DNA of 64,000 bases, taken from assembly GCA_029781975.1 (NCBI GenBank), contig JAKOVQ010000016.1:62001-126000 (forward strand), written 5' to 3'. This document shows positions 9,084 to 18,098 of this stretch, piece after piece. Below the pieces are notes generated by a model. That model was not told the origin of the DNA, did not search any database, and saw only the letters and a program-made list of their open reading frames with translations. Positions within the stretch are counted from its first letter, which is position 1. Each line of letters starts with the position of its first letter. Origin of the DNA: Acidobacteriota bacterium (lineage in GTDB: Bacteria; Acidobacteriota; Thermoanaerobaculia; UBA5066). A program made the translations under genes and the position numbers.

Positions 9084-10322
9084 GTGACCACCTTCCCCCC
9101 CGTGAGAGACCAGCTCGACCTCCTCCTGAAGGGGGTCGACACGTGCGTCCAGGCCGACGAGCTGGAGAAGAAGCTCGCCCGCGCCGCGAAGACCGGCACC
9201 CCTCTGAGGGTCAAGGTCGGGTTCGACCCGACCGCCCCCGACCTCCACCTGGGCCACACCGTCGTCTTCCGGAAAATGCGGCACTTCCAGGAGCTGGGGC
9301 ACGAGGTCGTCTTCCTGATCGGCGACTTCACCGGGCGGATCGGCGACCCGACCGGCAAGAAGGCGACGCGCCCCCAGCTGACGATGGAGGAGGTCCTCGC
9401 CAACGCCGAGACCTACAAGGCGCAGGTCTTCAAGATCCTCGACCCGGTGAAGACCGTCGTCGACTTCAACGGCCGCTGGCTCGACGCCCTCGGCGCCGAC
9501 GGGATGATCCGCCTCGCGGCGAAGTACACCGTCGCCCAGCTCCTCGAGCGCGACGACTTCTCCAAGCGCTTCAAGGCAGGGAAGCCGATCGCCGTCCACG
9601 AGCTCCTCTACCCCCTCTGCCAGGGCTACGACTCCGTCGCGCTGAAGGCCGACGTCGAGATGGGGGGGACCGACCAGCTCTTCAACCTCCTCGTCGGCCG
9701 CGAGCTGATGCGCTCCTACGGCCTCGAGCCGCAGGTCGTCCTGACCGTCCCGCTCCTCGTCGGCCTCGACGGCGTCGAGAAGATGTCGAAGTCCCTCGGC
9801 AACCACATCGGCGTCGCCGAGCCTCCCGACGAGATCTTCGGCAAGGCGATGTCGCTCTCGGACGCGATGATGTGGGCCTACTGGACGCTCCTGACCGACC
9901 TCCGCCCCGCCGAGATCGAGGCGCTGAAGGCGTCGGTCGCCTCGGGCGAGCGCCACCCGAAGCGGGTGAAGATGGACCTGGCGCGCCGCTTCGTCGCCGA
10001 CTTCCACGGCGAGGAGGCCGCGGCGGCCGCCGAGGCGGAGTTCGAGCGCCGCTTCTCGAAGTCCACCGGGCCCGTCCAGGCCGAGAGCGTCCCCCTCCCC
10101 TCCCCGCCCCCCGACTCGGTCGCCTCGCTCCTCGTCGCCCTCGGCCTCGCCCCGAGCAAGAACGTGGCGCGGCAGAAGGTGAAGGAGGGGGCGGTCGAGA
10201 CGTCGGACGACGGGGTCGCCTGGACGAGGGCCGACAACCCCGCGGCCCCGTTCCCTCTCGTCCCCGGCGCAGCGCGCTTCGTGCGGGTCGGCAAGCGCTT
10301 CGTCCGCGTCACCGCCCCGTGA
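9084..10322 (+). CDS. tyrS: Tyrosyl-tRNA synthetase
   Basis: 412 residues, GTG start. It charges tRNA-Tyr in the cytosol. Class I signatures are visible: HLGH at residues 55-58 in the context [13 protein letters not shown], and KMSKS at about 233-237. The region between, with [13 protein letters not shown] and MGGTDQLFN, matches the tyrosine-binding part of the TyrS family (the TyrZ-like branch with HLGH). A C-terminal S4-like RNA-binding segment is seen at ~345-405 ([19 protein letters not shown]). The stop overlaps the next GTG as GTGA, coupling it to a tyrosine-biosynthesis dehydrogenase. Confidence 0.95.
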   Translation: MTTFPPVRDQLDLLLKGVDTCVQADELEKKLARAAKTGTPLRVKVGFDPTAPDLHLGHTVVFRKMRHFQELGHEVVFLIGDFTGRIGDPTGKKATRPQLTMEEVLANAETYKAQVFKILDPVKTVVDFNGRWLDALGADGMIRLAAKYTVAQLLERDDFSKRFKAGKPIAVHELLYPLCQGYDSVALKADVEMGGTDQLFNLLVGRELMRSYGLEPQVVLTVPLLVGLDGVEKMSKSLGNHIGVAEPPDEIFGKAMSLSDAMMWAYWTLLTDLRPAEIEALKASVASGERHPKRVKMDLARRFVADFHGEEAAAAAEAEFERRFSKSTGPVQAESVPLPSPPPDSVASLLVALGLAPSKNVARQKVKEGAVETSDDGVAWTRADNPAAPFPLVPGAARFVRVGKRFVRVTAP

Positions 10323-11140
10323 GCCGGCCTCCCCGCCGGACGCTCCTCCTCGTCGGCGGGGCCGGGCGGATGGGGCGCCTCCTCGCGCGCTTCTTCTCGC
10401 GCCGCGGCTTCCGCGTCGCCATCGCGGACCCGCGCGGCGCGCTCCCCGGCTTCCCCTCGGCCGGCCTCGACGCCGCCCGCGACGCCGACGTCGTCCTCGT
10501 CTCGGTCTCGCTGGAGGGGACGGCCGACGCCGTCCGCGACGTCCTCGCGCGCGACCCGCGCGGCCTCGTCTGCGACGTGGCGAGCGTGAAGGCCCCCGTC
10601 GTCCCGCTCCTGACGAGGGCCGCGCGGAAGGGGCTCCGCGTCGCCTCGCTCCACCCGATGTTCGGGCCCTCGGTGCGGACGCTGAAGGGCCACGACCTGA
10701 TCGTCTGCGACGCGGGGAACGCGGCGGCGGCCGAGGAGGCGCGGCGCCTCTTCGACGGCGCCGGGCTCCTCGTGAGGACGATCCCCCTCGCCGAGCACGA
10801 CCCGTGGGTGGCGCGGACGCTCGGCCTCGCCCACCTCCTCGCCCTCGTCGCCGGGTCGGCGCTCGGGGCTTCGCACGTCGACCTGACCGCCCTCGACGGC
10901 CTCGCCTCGACGTCGTTCCGGAACCTCCTCGCGCTGGCGCGGCCGATCCTCGAGCAGGAGCCCGACCTCACCCTCCCGATCCAGCGGCTCAACCCCGGGA
11001 CGAAGGCCACGCTCGACGTCCTCTCGCGAGAGATCGACTCGTGGCGCGAGGCGCTCCTCGGGAGCGACCCCGCGGCGTTCGAGAGGAAGCTCCGGGGCGC
11101 CCGCCGCGCCCTCGCCCGTCACCGCGCCGGCAGCTCGTAG
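10319..11140 (+). CDS. tyrA: Prephenate/arogenate dehydrogenase
   Basis: 273 residues, GTG start overlapping the tyrS stop (GTGA). The N-terminal Rossmann fold begins [18 protein letters not shown], a GxGxxG-type dinucleotide site typical of TyrA, which oxidatively decarboxylates prephenate on the way to tyrosine. Family landmarks include [17 protein letters not shown] (the conserved HPMFGP block of prephenate dehydrogenases) and a helical C-terminal dimerisation domain. No chorismate mutase or ACT domain is attached. It forms an operon with tyrS, joining tyrosine supply to its use. Its last 22 bases overlap the convergent membrane-glycosyltransferase gene. Confidence 0.9.
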   Translation: MSRPPRRTLLLVGGAGRMGRLLARFFSRRGFRVAIADPRGALPGFPSAGLDAARDADVVLVSVSLEGTADAVRDVLARDPRGLVCDVASVKAPVVPLLTRAARKGLRVASLHPMFGPSVRTLKGHDLIVCDAGNAAAAEEARRLFDGAGLLVRTIPLAEHDPWVARTLGLAHLLALVAGSALGASHVDLTALDGLASTSFRNLLALARPILEQEPDLTLPIQRLNPGTKATLDVLSREIDSWREALLGSDPAAFERKLRGARRALARHRAGSS

Positions 11141-12939
11141 ACGTCGACGCCGTCGACCGTCGCCAGCAGCTTCAGCCGCGCGCGGAACGCGGCGACCACC
11201 GGGACCTTCGACGGATCGGGCGCCACCGGGAGGAGGCTCCACCGGGTGCCGCCGCCGTAGCCGGGGGTGACGAGGAGGTACCGGACGCCGAGGGCGCGCG
11301 CCTTCACGACGAGATCGGCCGCCGACGCGCCGGAGGCGAGCCAGCGGCGAAGGGGCGGGTCGTTGAGGATCCCCTCCACGACGAACGGCCGGTCGAGGTA
11401 GTAGGGCCCGGGGTAGTCGAGCGCCATCACGCCCCCCGGCGGGAGCCGGTCGAGGAAGCGCGCGGCCCTGTAGCCGGGGACCGTCCTCGCGAGGAAGGCC
11501 TCCCGGCCCACGCGGCCGGAGAGGTAGTCCGCCGGCCCGAACTGGGTCGCCAGCGCGCGAGCCGACGTCGCCAGGGCCGGGAGCGAGAGGACGACGGCCG
11601 CGACCCCCGCCCAGCGTCCCAGCCAGCGCCCGAGCGCGACCGCCGACACCACGGCGAGCCCCGCGAACATCGGGATCAGGTAGCGCGCCGGCGGATGCCA
11701 GAGGAGCCCGACGAGGAGGAACGGCACCACCAGACCCAGGAGCGGCCGAGCCCTCCTCACGGGAACGACGACGAGGAGGAGGAAGAGCCCCGCCAGGCTC
11801 TGGATCCCCACGACGTCGTCGACGCCCGCTCCCGGCTCGCCGGAGAGCCAGGCGAGGCCGAGCGGCCCCGTGGCGACGGGTCGGTAGTTCGTCGCGTAGA
11901 CGAGCGACGACGACGAGACCCCGGGGATCGGGACGTGGAGGAGCCCGTGCCCGACCGGGTAGATCGGGTCCGACGTCCAGACGAGGTTCCGGACGGCGAA
12001 GGGGGCGAAGGCGAGGATCCCCAGGAGCGCCGTCATGGCGAGCGTCTCGCCGCGCCTCCCGCGCGGCGCGCCGAAGGTCGCGGCCAGGGCCACTCCCGCC
12101 GCGCCGGGGGCGGTCGTCAGCTTCGTGGCGAACGCGGCCGCGAGCGTCACCCCGCAGAGTCCCGGCGGCCTCGCCCCGCGGCGCCCGACGAGGAGGGCCC
12201 CGACGAGGAGGTGGAAGGCGCCGATGTGGTCCACGAAGGCCGCCGTCGCCGGGAGCGCGGCCACCGGCGCGGCCGCGAGGAGGAGGGGCGCGGCCATCGC
12301 GGCGCGGCGCGACCGGCCCGCCTCGTAGGCGAGGAGCGCGAGGACCGCCAGCTCGGCGACGAAGAAGCCCGCGTGGACCCACTTGGCCGTCTCGCCGCCG
12401 GCGAGGGCGGTGGCCACGAGGTAGAGCATCCCGGCCGTCTGCGGGAAGAAGCCGGTCACGTCCCACGGATACGTCGTCACGTGGCCCGTGAGGAGGAAGA
12501 GGCGCGGGTGCGCCACCTGGTAGCGGATGCCGTCCGAGTCGACGAGGGGGAGGAGGAGCTGCGGGAGGAGCGCGGCGACGGCGGCCGCGAGAGCGAGCGA
12601 GACGAGCGGAGCGGCGCGGGAGAGGAGCGCGAGGCGGCGTGCCGCCCGCCGGACGGCCCGGAGGTAGGGCCGGAAGGAGCGCGCGCCCCAGGCGAGGAGA
12701 AGGCCCCAGACCGCCGCGATCGCCCAGGTCCCGAGGGCGGTGCCGGCCAGGAACGAGAGCCAGCCGCTCGCGAGCATCCCGAGCGAGAGGGCGAGCGGCA
12801 CCGCGTGGACGGCGTGCCGGGGCCGGACGCGCTCCGGAAGGAGCCCCCAGCCGATCAGACCGAGGGCTCCGAGGAGGAGGGCCGCGACGGCGGCCCGCCC
12901 GAGCCCGGCCGCCAGGACGGCGACCGCCGCCCCGGTCAT
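11119..12939 (-). CDS. Polytopic membrane glycosyltransferase-like protein (GT39/GT-C type)
   Basis: 606 residues with GGAAGGAG just upstream of the ATG. About twelve hydrophobic segments are visible. An acidic first-loop motif (LVDSDGIRYQVAHPRLF, ~residues 130-146) fits GT-C enzymes that transfer sugars from polyprenyl-phosphate donors at the membrane. The soluble C-terminal end (~500-606) has RYLLVTPGYGG and ends [14 protein letters not shown], as seen in many uncharacterised bacterial family-39-like proteins. Substrate unknown. Its 3' end overlaps tyrA by 22 bases. gluQRS lies 33 bases upstream, so the leftward genes may be co-transcribed. Confidence 0.7.
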   Translation of the reverse strand: MTGAAVAVLAAGLGRAAVAALLLGALGLIGWGLLPERVRPRHAVHAVPLALSLGMLASGWLSFLAGTALGTWAIAAVWGLLLAWGARSFRPYLRAVRRAARRLALLSRAAPLVSLALAAAVAALLPQLLLPLVDSDGIRYQVAHPRLFLLTGHVTTYPWDVTGFFPQTAGMLYLVATALAGGETAKWVHAGFFVAELAVLALLAYEAGRSRRAAMAAPLLLAAAPVAALPATAAFVDHIGAFHLLVGALLVGRRGARPPGLCGVTLAAAFATKLTTAPGAAGVALAATFGAPRGRRGETLAMTALLGILAFAPFAVRNLVWTSDPIYPVGHGLLHVPIPGVSSSSLVYATNYRPVATGPLGLAWLSGEPGAGVDDVVGIQSLAGLFLLLVVVPVRRARPLLGLVVPFLLVGLLWHPPARYLIPMFAGLAVVSAVALGRWLGRWAGVAAVVLSLPALATSARALATQFGPADYLSGRVGREAFLARTVPGYRAARFLDRLPPGGVMALDYPGPYYLDRPFVVEGILNDPPLRRWLASGASAADLVVKARALGVRYLLVTPGYGGGTRWSLLPVAPDPSKVPVVAAFRARLKLLATVDGVDVYELPAR

Positions 12940-12972
12940 TGCTCCTTCCTCACGACGTCTCCCGTCCGGCCG

Positions 12973-13908
12973 TCACGCCCGGGCCCCGCCGCCCTCCGCG
13001 AGCTCCACCGGACCGTGCGGGATCCGCGCCGGGTCGAAGGAAGCGACGGTCGCGGCGAGCGCCTCGGCCGGCCCCTCGCGGCTCGAGCGCCGCTCCCGCT
13101 GGCCGAGGAGGGCCAGGACGAGCGCCAGCGTCCCGGAGACGCGCCGCGCGTCGAGCGTCTCGAGCGGCAGCGCGCCCCAGCGCTTGCCGAGCTTCTTCCC
13201 GTCGGGGCCGACGACGAGCGGGAGGTGGCCGTACGCCGGCTCCGGCAGCCCGAGCGCGCGCTGCAGGAGGATCTGGCGCGCCGTCGACGAGAGGAGGTCC
13301 GCCCCGCGCACGACCTGCGTCACGCCCTGCGCGCCGTCGTCGACGACGACCGCGAGCTGGTAGGCGAACGGCCCGTCCGCGCGGCGCACGACGATGTCTC
13401 CCACGGCGCGGGCGGTCTCCTCGGAGCACGGCCCGAGGAGGAGGTCCCGCCACGTCACCTCCCCCTCCGGCACCCGGAACCGCACCGCGCGCGCCGCGCG
13501 CCCGGGGGGGAGGCCCTCCCGGCAGGTCCCGGGGTAGACCGGGCCGCCCGGCTCGACCGCGTCCGACGCGTCGGGCGCCGCCGCCGCGGAGGCGATCTCC
13601 GCCCGCGAGCAGGCGCAGTCGAAGACGGAGCCCTCCTCCCGGAGCCGCGCGAGCGCCTCCTCGTAGAGCGCCGTCCGCCGCGACTGCACCTCCACCGCCC
13701 CGTCCCAGAGGAGGCCGTACCGCTCGAGCGCCCGGAGGATCTCGTCCGCGGCGCCCGGGACGACGCGCGGCGCGTCGAGGTCCTCCATCCTCACCAGCCA
13801 CCGTCCCCCCGCCGCCCGCGCGAAGAGCCACGACCCGACGGCTGCGACGAGGCTCCCGAGGTGGAGCGGCCCGGTGGGCGACGGCGCGAAGCGGCCGACG
13901 ACCGTCAG
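12973..13908 (-). CDS. gluQ: Glutamyl-Q tRNA(Asp) synthetase
   Basis: 311 residues. It is a paralogue of the GluRS catalytic core that attaches Glu to the queuosine of tRNA-Asp. Class I motifs are present: RFAPSPTGPLHLGSLVAA (HLGS for HIGH), a zinc-ligand cluster CACS followed by PGTC, and GKKLGKR in place of KMSKS. There is no anticodon-binding domain, as expected for GluQRS (~300 residues) and unlike full GluRS. The only plausible initiation codon before the first conserved strand is CTG at 13908. It overlaps the TGA of the upstream gene (CTGA); no in-frame ATG, GTG or TTG is close. Translation is therefore probably by coupling or reinitiation. Confidence 0.85.
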   Translation of the reverse strand: MTVVGRFAPSPTGPLHLGSLVAAVGSWLFARAAGGRWLVRMEDLDAPRVVPGAADEILRALERYGLLWDGAVEVQSRRTALYEEALARLREEGSVFDCACSRAEIASAAAAPDASDAVEPGGPVYPGTCREGLPPGRAARAVRFRVPEGEVTWRDLLLGPCSEETARAVGDIVVRRADGPFAYQLAVVVDDGAQGVTQVVRGADLLSSTARQILLQRALGLPEPAYGHLPLVVGPDGKKLGKRWGALPLETLDARRVSGTLALVLALLGQRERRSSREGPAEALAATVASFDPARIPHGPVELAEGGGARA

Positions 13909-15668
13909 GGAGCCGTCCCCGCGCGCCCCGCCGCGCGGAGCGCCTCGACGAGCCGCCGGTGCCGCGCCAGGAGGCGGACGTAGCGTTCCTCGGTTGGCCC
14001 CCCCTTCGCCCGGACGATCGCGGCGAGCCCCGCCCTCTGCGCCGAGCTCCAGCTCGCCACGCCGAGGAGGTCGAGGAGCGGGGCCAGGCCCTCGAGCGCC
14101 GCGGCTTCCGAGGGGGAGGGCCGCGTGCCGAGCCCCAGCGCGCGGGCCACGCGCCGAGTCGACTCCTTCGCCCCCCCGCCGGGCGACGGCTTCGACGCCG
14201 CGGCGTGCCGCTGGATCGCGAGGCCGAGGCGCCGGATGTGGAACCCGTCCCACGCTCCCCGCGTCGCGCCCTCGACGTCGTGGACGACCCCCCCCGCCGC
14301 CAGCCGCCGGAGCGTCGCCGGCGACGTCCGCGTCCCGGGGCGCGCCGCGAGCCGCGCCTCCTCGCGCCGCACCAGCCGCTCGAGGGCGGGGTCGGCGCTC
14401 CGGAAGCCGAGCTTCCGATAGAACCAGAAGGCGCCCGAGGCGATCGCCTCCTCGTTCTCGTGCCCCACCTGGTACGGGTCGACGGCGAACGTCCGCGCGC
14501 CGAGGAGCTGCTCGAGGAGCCGGAGGAGCCGCGCGTAGAGATACGCCGACTCCCCGTCGCGGAACGCGTAGAAGACGTTGAGGCTCACGTCGACCCGGTC
14601 CGCGAGGGCGAAGGCGTCGCCGTAGCCGACGGGGACCCCGTTCTTCACGAAGAACGTCCCGTACCCCGCCCGGAGCGGCAGGCGCCGGTCCGCCGCGATC
14701 CCGCACACCCACAGCTCCAGCCCGCGCCCCGCGTCGGCCCTCACCACCGAGCCCGGGTCGCCGTGCGTGAAGGCGTAGAGCTCCCGGTACCGCACCGCCA
14801 TCGCCGCCTGCGCGGCCGCCAGGAAGGCGGTCCCGTCGCGCCGGGAGACCCGCTCGGTCGGAAGAGGCGGCCCCGCGAGCTCCCCGGAGAGGGAGACGTC
14901 GCGCCGCGCGAGGAGAGGACCGTCGTGAAAGAAGGCGTCGCACCGGGGCGGGAGCCGCATCCCCGTCCGCGTCTCCCGGGCGTCGGGCTCCCACGCCAGC
15001 TGGAGCCCGAGCGCGTCCCAGAGCTCCGCCTTCTCGGCCGGGCTCCGCGGCAGCCCGTCGAAAGCGGAAAGGAGCCACGCGGCGTCCGGCACCCCCCCGC
15101 GCGCCGCATCGACCCACTCGCGGAAGGCGACGTTCGCGTCGACGAGCGCCTCCTCGGGGAGGAACGGGAGGAACCTCGGAAGCGCCGAGCCGAGCCGGTC
15201 GGGCTGGTCGACGGCGTCCCAGTCGACCCGGAGCGACCCGGGCCGCCGGGCGGCGATCTGCCGGGCGACGTCGAACGAGAACGGCATCGCGATCGGGACC
15301 CCAGCGATCCCCGCCGCCTCGTAGCCGTCGAGGGGCGAGAGGTCGCACCCGGCCTCCGCGAGGGCCGCGACCCGGCCCGCCGTCCCGGCGAGGAGCCTCT
15401 CGGCCCTGTCCCTCACGCCGGGCGAGTGGGGGTAGGCGCGAAGGGAGAGCGCCGCGTCGTGGAGCCGGACGAGGGTCTCCGGGTCGTCCACGCGCAGCGT
15501 CAGGGCGTTCCCGAGCGCCGCCTCGGCCTCGTTCGCCCCCGGCCGGAGCCGCCGGGCGGCCTCCAGCCGCTCCAGCGGGCCCGGGCTTGACGCCCGCCGC
15601 CGGCGGTCCTTATAGTCCGCGGTCTGCCCGGGGCCCCGTGTCTCGGCGGTTCTTTGACCCTCGCGCAT
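13905..15668 (-). CDS. Conserved protein of unknown function with GNAT-like C-terminal segment
   Basis: 587 residues from the ATG at 15668, one base beyond the tRNA-Asn gene. The true start may be further in, since the first ~35 codons overlap the tRNA promoter and look non-conserved; a GTG near 15495 is the next good option. Visible features are an early LVRLHDAALSLRAYPHSP block and a central region with WVCGIAADRRLPLRAGYGTFF. Around residues 400-460, GHENEEAIASGAFWFYRKLGF resembles the acetyl-CoA-binding end of GNAT acetyltransferases. No signal peptide or membrane segment is seen. The 3' end overlaps gluQRS. I do not recognise a characterised function; co-occurrence with gluQRS hints at tRNA or translation-related work. 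Confidence 0.65.
   Translation of the reverse strand: MREGQRTAETRGPGQTADYKDRRRRASSPGPLERLEAARRLRPGANEAEAALGNALTLRVDDPETLVRLHDAALSLRAYPHSPGVRDRAERLLAGTAGRVAALAEAGCDLSPLDGYEAAGIAGVPIAMPFSFDVARQIAARRPGSLRVDWDAVDQPDRLGSALPRFLPFLPEEALVDANVAFREWVDAARGGVPDAAWLLSAFDGLPRSPAEKAELWDALGLQLAWEPDARETRTGMRLPPRCDAFFHDGPLLARRDVSLSGELAGPPLPTERVSRRDGTAFLAAAQAAMAVRYRELYAFTHGDPGSVVRADAGRGLELWVCGIAADRRLPLRAGYGTFFVKNGVPVGYGDAFALADRVDVSLNVFYAFRDGESAYLYARLLRLLEQLLGARTFAVDPYQVGHENEEAIASGAFWFYRKLGFRSADPALERLVRREEARLAARPGTRTSPATLRRLAAGGVVHDVEGATRGAWDGFHIRRLGLAIQRHAAASKPSPGGGAKESTRRVARALGLGTRPSPSEAAALEGLAPLLDLLGVASWSSAQRAGLAAIVRAKGGPTEERYVRLLARHRRLVEALRAAGRAGTAP
15587..15616 (+). promoter_or_regulatory. Sigma-70-type promoter for tRNA-Asn
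   Basis: TTGACG (15587-15592) and TATAGT (15611-15616) are separated by 18 bases, close to the housekeeping consensus. The tRNA begins 52 bases downstream, leaving room for a 5' leader trimmed by RNase P. The promoter lies inside the 5' part of the opposing gene if that gene starts at 15668. Confidence 0.75.
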
Positions 15669-15743
<75 letters not shown>

Positions 15744-15789
15744 CTTTCCTTTCCCCGCCAACCCGACCCCCGGGTGGCGGTTAACGACG

Positions 15790-15815
15790 AACGCCGGCCC
15801 CCGAGGCCGGCGTTT
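15790..15815 (+). terminator. Intrinsic terminator-like hairpin after tRNA-Asn
   Basis: AACGCCGGCC (15790-15799) pairs perfectly with GGCCGGCGTT (15805-15814) around a five-base loop, followed by a short T stretch. It sits 47 bases after the tRNA and separates it from the sigma-54 activator gene. Confidence 0.7.
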
Positions 15816-15966
15816 CGCGTTGGAAGGGCGTTGTTCGGCACCGTGGCGCGGGGATGCGATTCAACGGGCGCGAGCCTCGACCGCACGGACCCGAGAGCGG
15901 CCGGCGGCCCGTCCGGGGGGCATGGCCGTCGCCCCACGGGACTCCGGGTCCGGCGCCTCCGGAAGC

Positions 15967-15972
15967 TATCCT
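15967..15972 (+). promoter_or_regulatory. -10-like TATCCT for the sigma-54 activator gene
   Basis: TATCCT ends eight bases before the chosen GTG (15981). No convincing Shine-Dalgarno intervenes, so the activator mRNA may be leaderless. Confidence 0.45.
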
Positions 15973-15980
15973 CCGCCGGA

Positions 15981-17912
15981 GTGAACGATCCGGCTCGGCC
16001 CGGCGGGGGCCTCGGGGACGAGGCGGCGCTCCTTCGCGCGCTGCTCGAGGGGACGGCGTCCGCCACCGGAGAGGGCTTCTTCGGGGCCCTCGTCGAGCAC
16101 CTCGCGCGCGCCCTCGGGGTGGCCGGGGCGTGGGTCACCGAGCTCGATCGGGCCGCCCGCCGCCTGAGGGCCCGGGCGTTCTGGATCGGGGGGCGGTTCG
16201 TCGAGGGCTTCGCGTACGACCTGGCCGGGAGCCCCTGCGAGACCGTCATCGACAGCCGGCGCCTGGTGCTCGTCCCCGACGGCGTCGACGGCCTCTACCC
16301 CCGCGACCCCCAGCTCGTGACGCTCGGCGCCGTCAGCTACGCCGGCTTCCCGATGCACGACGCGGCCGGAGAGGTCGTCGGCCACGTCGCGATCTTCGAC
16401 ACCCGGCCGCTCGCGGCGGACCCGCGCGTCGAGGCGCTCCTCCGGATCTTCGCGTCGCGTGCCGCGGCGGAGGCGGACCGCCTCGACGCCGAGCGGCGCG
16501 TCGCCGCGCAGCGGGCACGCCTCGACCGGCTCGTCGAGGGGGCGATGGACGCGATCCTCGAGCTCGACGAGCGGCTCGTCGTGACGCACGCGAACGGGGC
16601 CGCCGGCCGGACGTTCGGCGCCCTGCCGGGAGAGCTCGTCGGCGTCCCCTTCCGCGGCCTCCTCGCGGACGGCGAGAGGCTCGACGCGGCGCTCCGGGAC
16701 CTGGACGGCAGGCCCCCCGCGGAGCGCTTCGCCTGGCTCGCGGGCGAGCTCCCGGCGCGAAGGAGGGACGGGGCGCCGTTCCCCGCCGAGGCGTCGATCG
16801 CGCGCCACGACGTGCCGGGAGGGGGCGGCTTCACCGTCGTCCTCCGGGACGTCCGCGAGCGAAGGGAGGCCGAGGCGCGGATCGGGAGGCTCCTCGAGGA
16901 GGCCGAGTACCTCCGCGACGAGGTGCGCGCGCTCTCCGGTGGAGGCGAGATCGTCGGCCGCAGCGTCCCGCTCCGCCGCGCGCTCGCCGCGGCGGCCCAG
17001 GTGGCGCCCACGTCCGCCTCCGTCCTCCTCCTCGGGGAGACGGGGACCGGGAAGGAGCTCTTCGCCCGCGCCGTCCACGACGGGAGCCCGCGGCGGGAGA
17101 AGCCCTTCGTCCGCGTCAACTGCGCCGCCATCCCGTCCACGCTGATGGAGAGCGAGCTCTTCGGCCACGAGCGGGGCGCGTTCACGGGGGCCGTCCGGAG
17201 CCGCGAGGGGCGGTTCGCCCTCGCCGACCGGGGGACGCTCTTCCTCGACGAGGTCGGCGAGCTGTCCCCCGAGCTCCAGCCGAAGCTCCTCCGCGTCCTC
17301 CAGGAGGGGGAGTTCGAGACCGTGGGAGGGACGAGGACTCGGAAGGTCGACGTGAGGATCGTGGCGGCGACGCATCGCGACCTCGAGGCCGAGGTGCGCG
17401 CCGGCCGGTTCCGCGAGGACCTCTACTTCCGCCTCGCCGTCTTCCCCATCCGCCTGCCGCCGCTTCGGGAGAGGGGAGACGACGTCGTCCTCGTCGCCCG
17501 GACGCTCCTCGCGCGCATCGCGCGAAGCCTGGGGCGGCCCGTTCCGGGGCTCGACGAGGCGGACGTCGCGCTCCTCCTCTCGCACTCCTGGCCCGGGAAC
17601 GTCCGCGAGCTCTCCAACGTCCTCGAGCGGGCGGTCATCACCGCCGGGGGCGGACGCCTCGACCTCGGCCGCGCCCTCGGCGCCGTCGCGCCGGCCGCGC
17701 GGCTCCCGGAGCCCCCGGCCGACCCGCCGCGGCGGCTCCTCACCGACGCCGAGATCCGCGACCTCGAGCGTGCGAACCTGAGGGCGGCGCTGGAGGCGGC
17801 GGGAGGACGCGTGGCGGGACCCGCCGGCGCGGCGGCACGTCTCGGCATTCCGGCGTCCACGTTCGCCTCCCGGCTGCGATCGCTCGAAGTCGAGACGAAG
17901 CGGCGGCGCTGA
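15981..17912 (+). CDS. Sigma-54-dependent transcriptional activator (GAF-PAS-AAA+-Fis HTH)
   Basis: 643 residues from GTG 15981. The open frame extends upstream through the terminator hairpin, so longer starts are unlikely. A GAF domain at ~15-165 (VIDSRRLVLVPDGVDGLYP, GFPMHDAAGEVVGHVAIFD) is followed by a PAS domain at ~180-295 (AILELDERLVVTHANGAA). The AAA+ core (~320-545) has Walker A GETGTGKELF (~350), the sigma-54-contacting GAFTGA loop (~400) and Walker B GTLFLDEVGEL (~420). A Fis-type helix-turn-helix ends the protein (AAARLGIPASTFASRL). All residues needed to remodel RNA polymerase-sigma-54 are present. The GAF and PAS domains should sense a small molecule or redox cue. Immediately downstream are a repeat cluster and a -24/-12 promoter driving osmC, its likely target. 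Confidence 0.93.
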   Translation: MNDPARPGGGLGDEAALLRALLEGTASATGEGFFGALVEHLARALGVAGAWVTELDRAARRLRARAFWIGGRFVEGFAYDLAGSPCETVIDSRRLVLVPDGVDGLYPRDPQLVTLGAVSYAGFPMHDAAGEVVGHVAIFDTRPLAADPRVEALLRIFASRAAAEADRLDAERRVAAQRARLDRLVEGAMDAILELDERLVVTHANGAAGRTFGALPGELVGVPFRGLLADGERLDAALRDLDGRPPAERFAWLAGELPARRRDGAPFPAEASIARHDVPGGGGFTVVLRDVRERREAEARIGRLLEEAEYLRDEVRALSGGGEIVGRSVPLRRALAAAAQVAPTSASVLLLGETGTGKELFARAVHDGSPRREKPFVRVNCAAIPSTLMESELFGHERGAFTGAVRSREGRFALADRGTLFLDEVGELSPELQPKLLRVLQEGEFETVGGTRTRKVDVRIVAATHRDLEAEVRAGRFREDLYFRLAVFPIRLPPLRERGDDVVLVARTLLARIARSLGRPVPGLDEADVALLLSHSWPGNVRELSNVLERAVITAGGGRLDLGRALGAVAPAARLPEPPADPPRRLLTDAEIRDLERANLRAALEAAGGRVAGPAGAAARLGIPASTFASRLRSLEVETKRRR

Positions 17913-17918
17913 CGGGAG

Positions 17919-17973
17919 TCGCGAGATTTCGCGAGCCTCCTCGCGAACTTCCGCGACCCGCGAGCTCCCGCGA
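17919..17973 (+). repeat. Six TCGCGA/CCGCGA repeats, candidate upstream activating sequence
   Basis: Three palindromic TCGCGA copies begin at 17919, 17929 and 17941; three CCGCGA copies begin at 17951, 17958 and 17968. Four of the five spacings are 10-12 bases, close to one helical turn. The cluster starts seven bases after the activator stop codon and lies about 60-110 bases upstream of the -24 element, the usual distance for enhancer-binding-protein sites. The pair TCGCGA-GATT-TCGCGA is itself an imperfect inverted repeat. Confidence 0.65.
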
Positions 17974-18028
17974 GCCGCCCGCCGGAGGCAACTCCTTCCC
18001 CGTCAGCGAATCGCCGCGCGCGCGAAGC

Positions 18029-18044
18029 TGGCACCCGGTTCGCT
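18029..18044 (+). promoter_or_regulatory. Sigma-54 (-24/-12) promoter of the osmC gene
   Basis: TGGCACCCGGTTCGCT matches the TGGCACG-N4-TTGC consensus. GG (18030-18031) and GC (18042-18043) are separated by exactly ten bases; the differences are C for G after TGGCAC and C for T before the -12 GC. The predicted start of transcription is near 18055, giving a ~45-base leader that contains a purine-rich ribosome-binding site before ATG 18099. Confidence 0.75.
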
Positions 18045-18098
18045 CTCTTCCCTTTCGAGCCGGGAAGAAGAGCCCGGGACGAACGAAAGGACGAAGCC

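Noticed and set aside
15774-15980. Upstream extension of the sigma-54 activator
   Set aside because: It would run through the tRNA terminator hairpin and a promoter-like TATCCT, and shows no GAF-like sequence.
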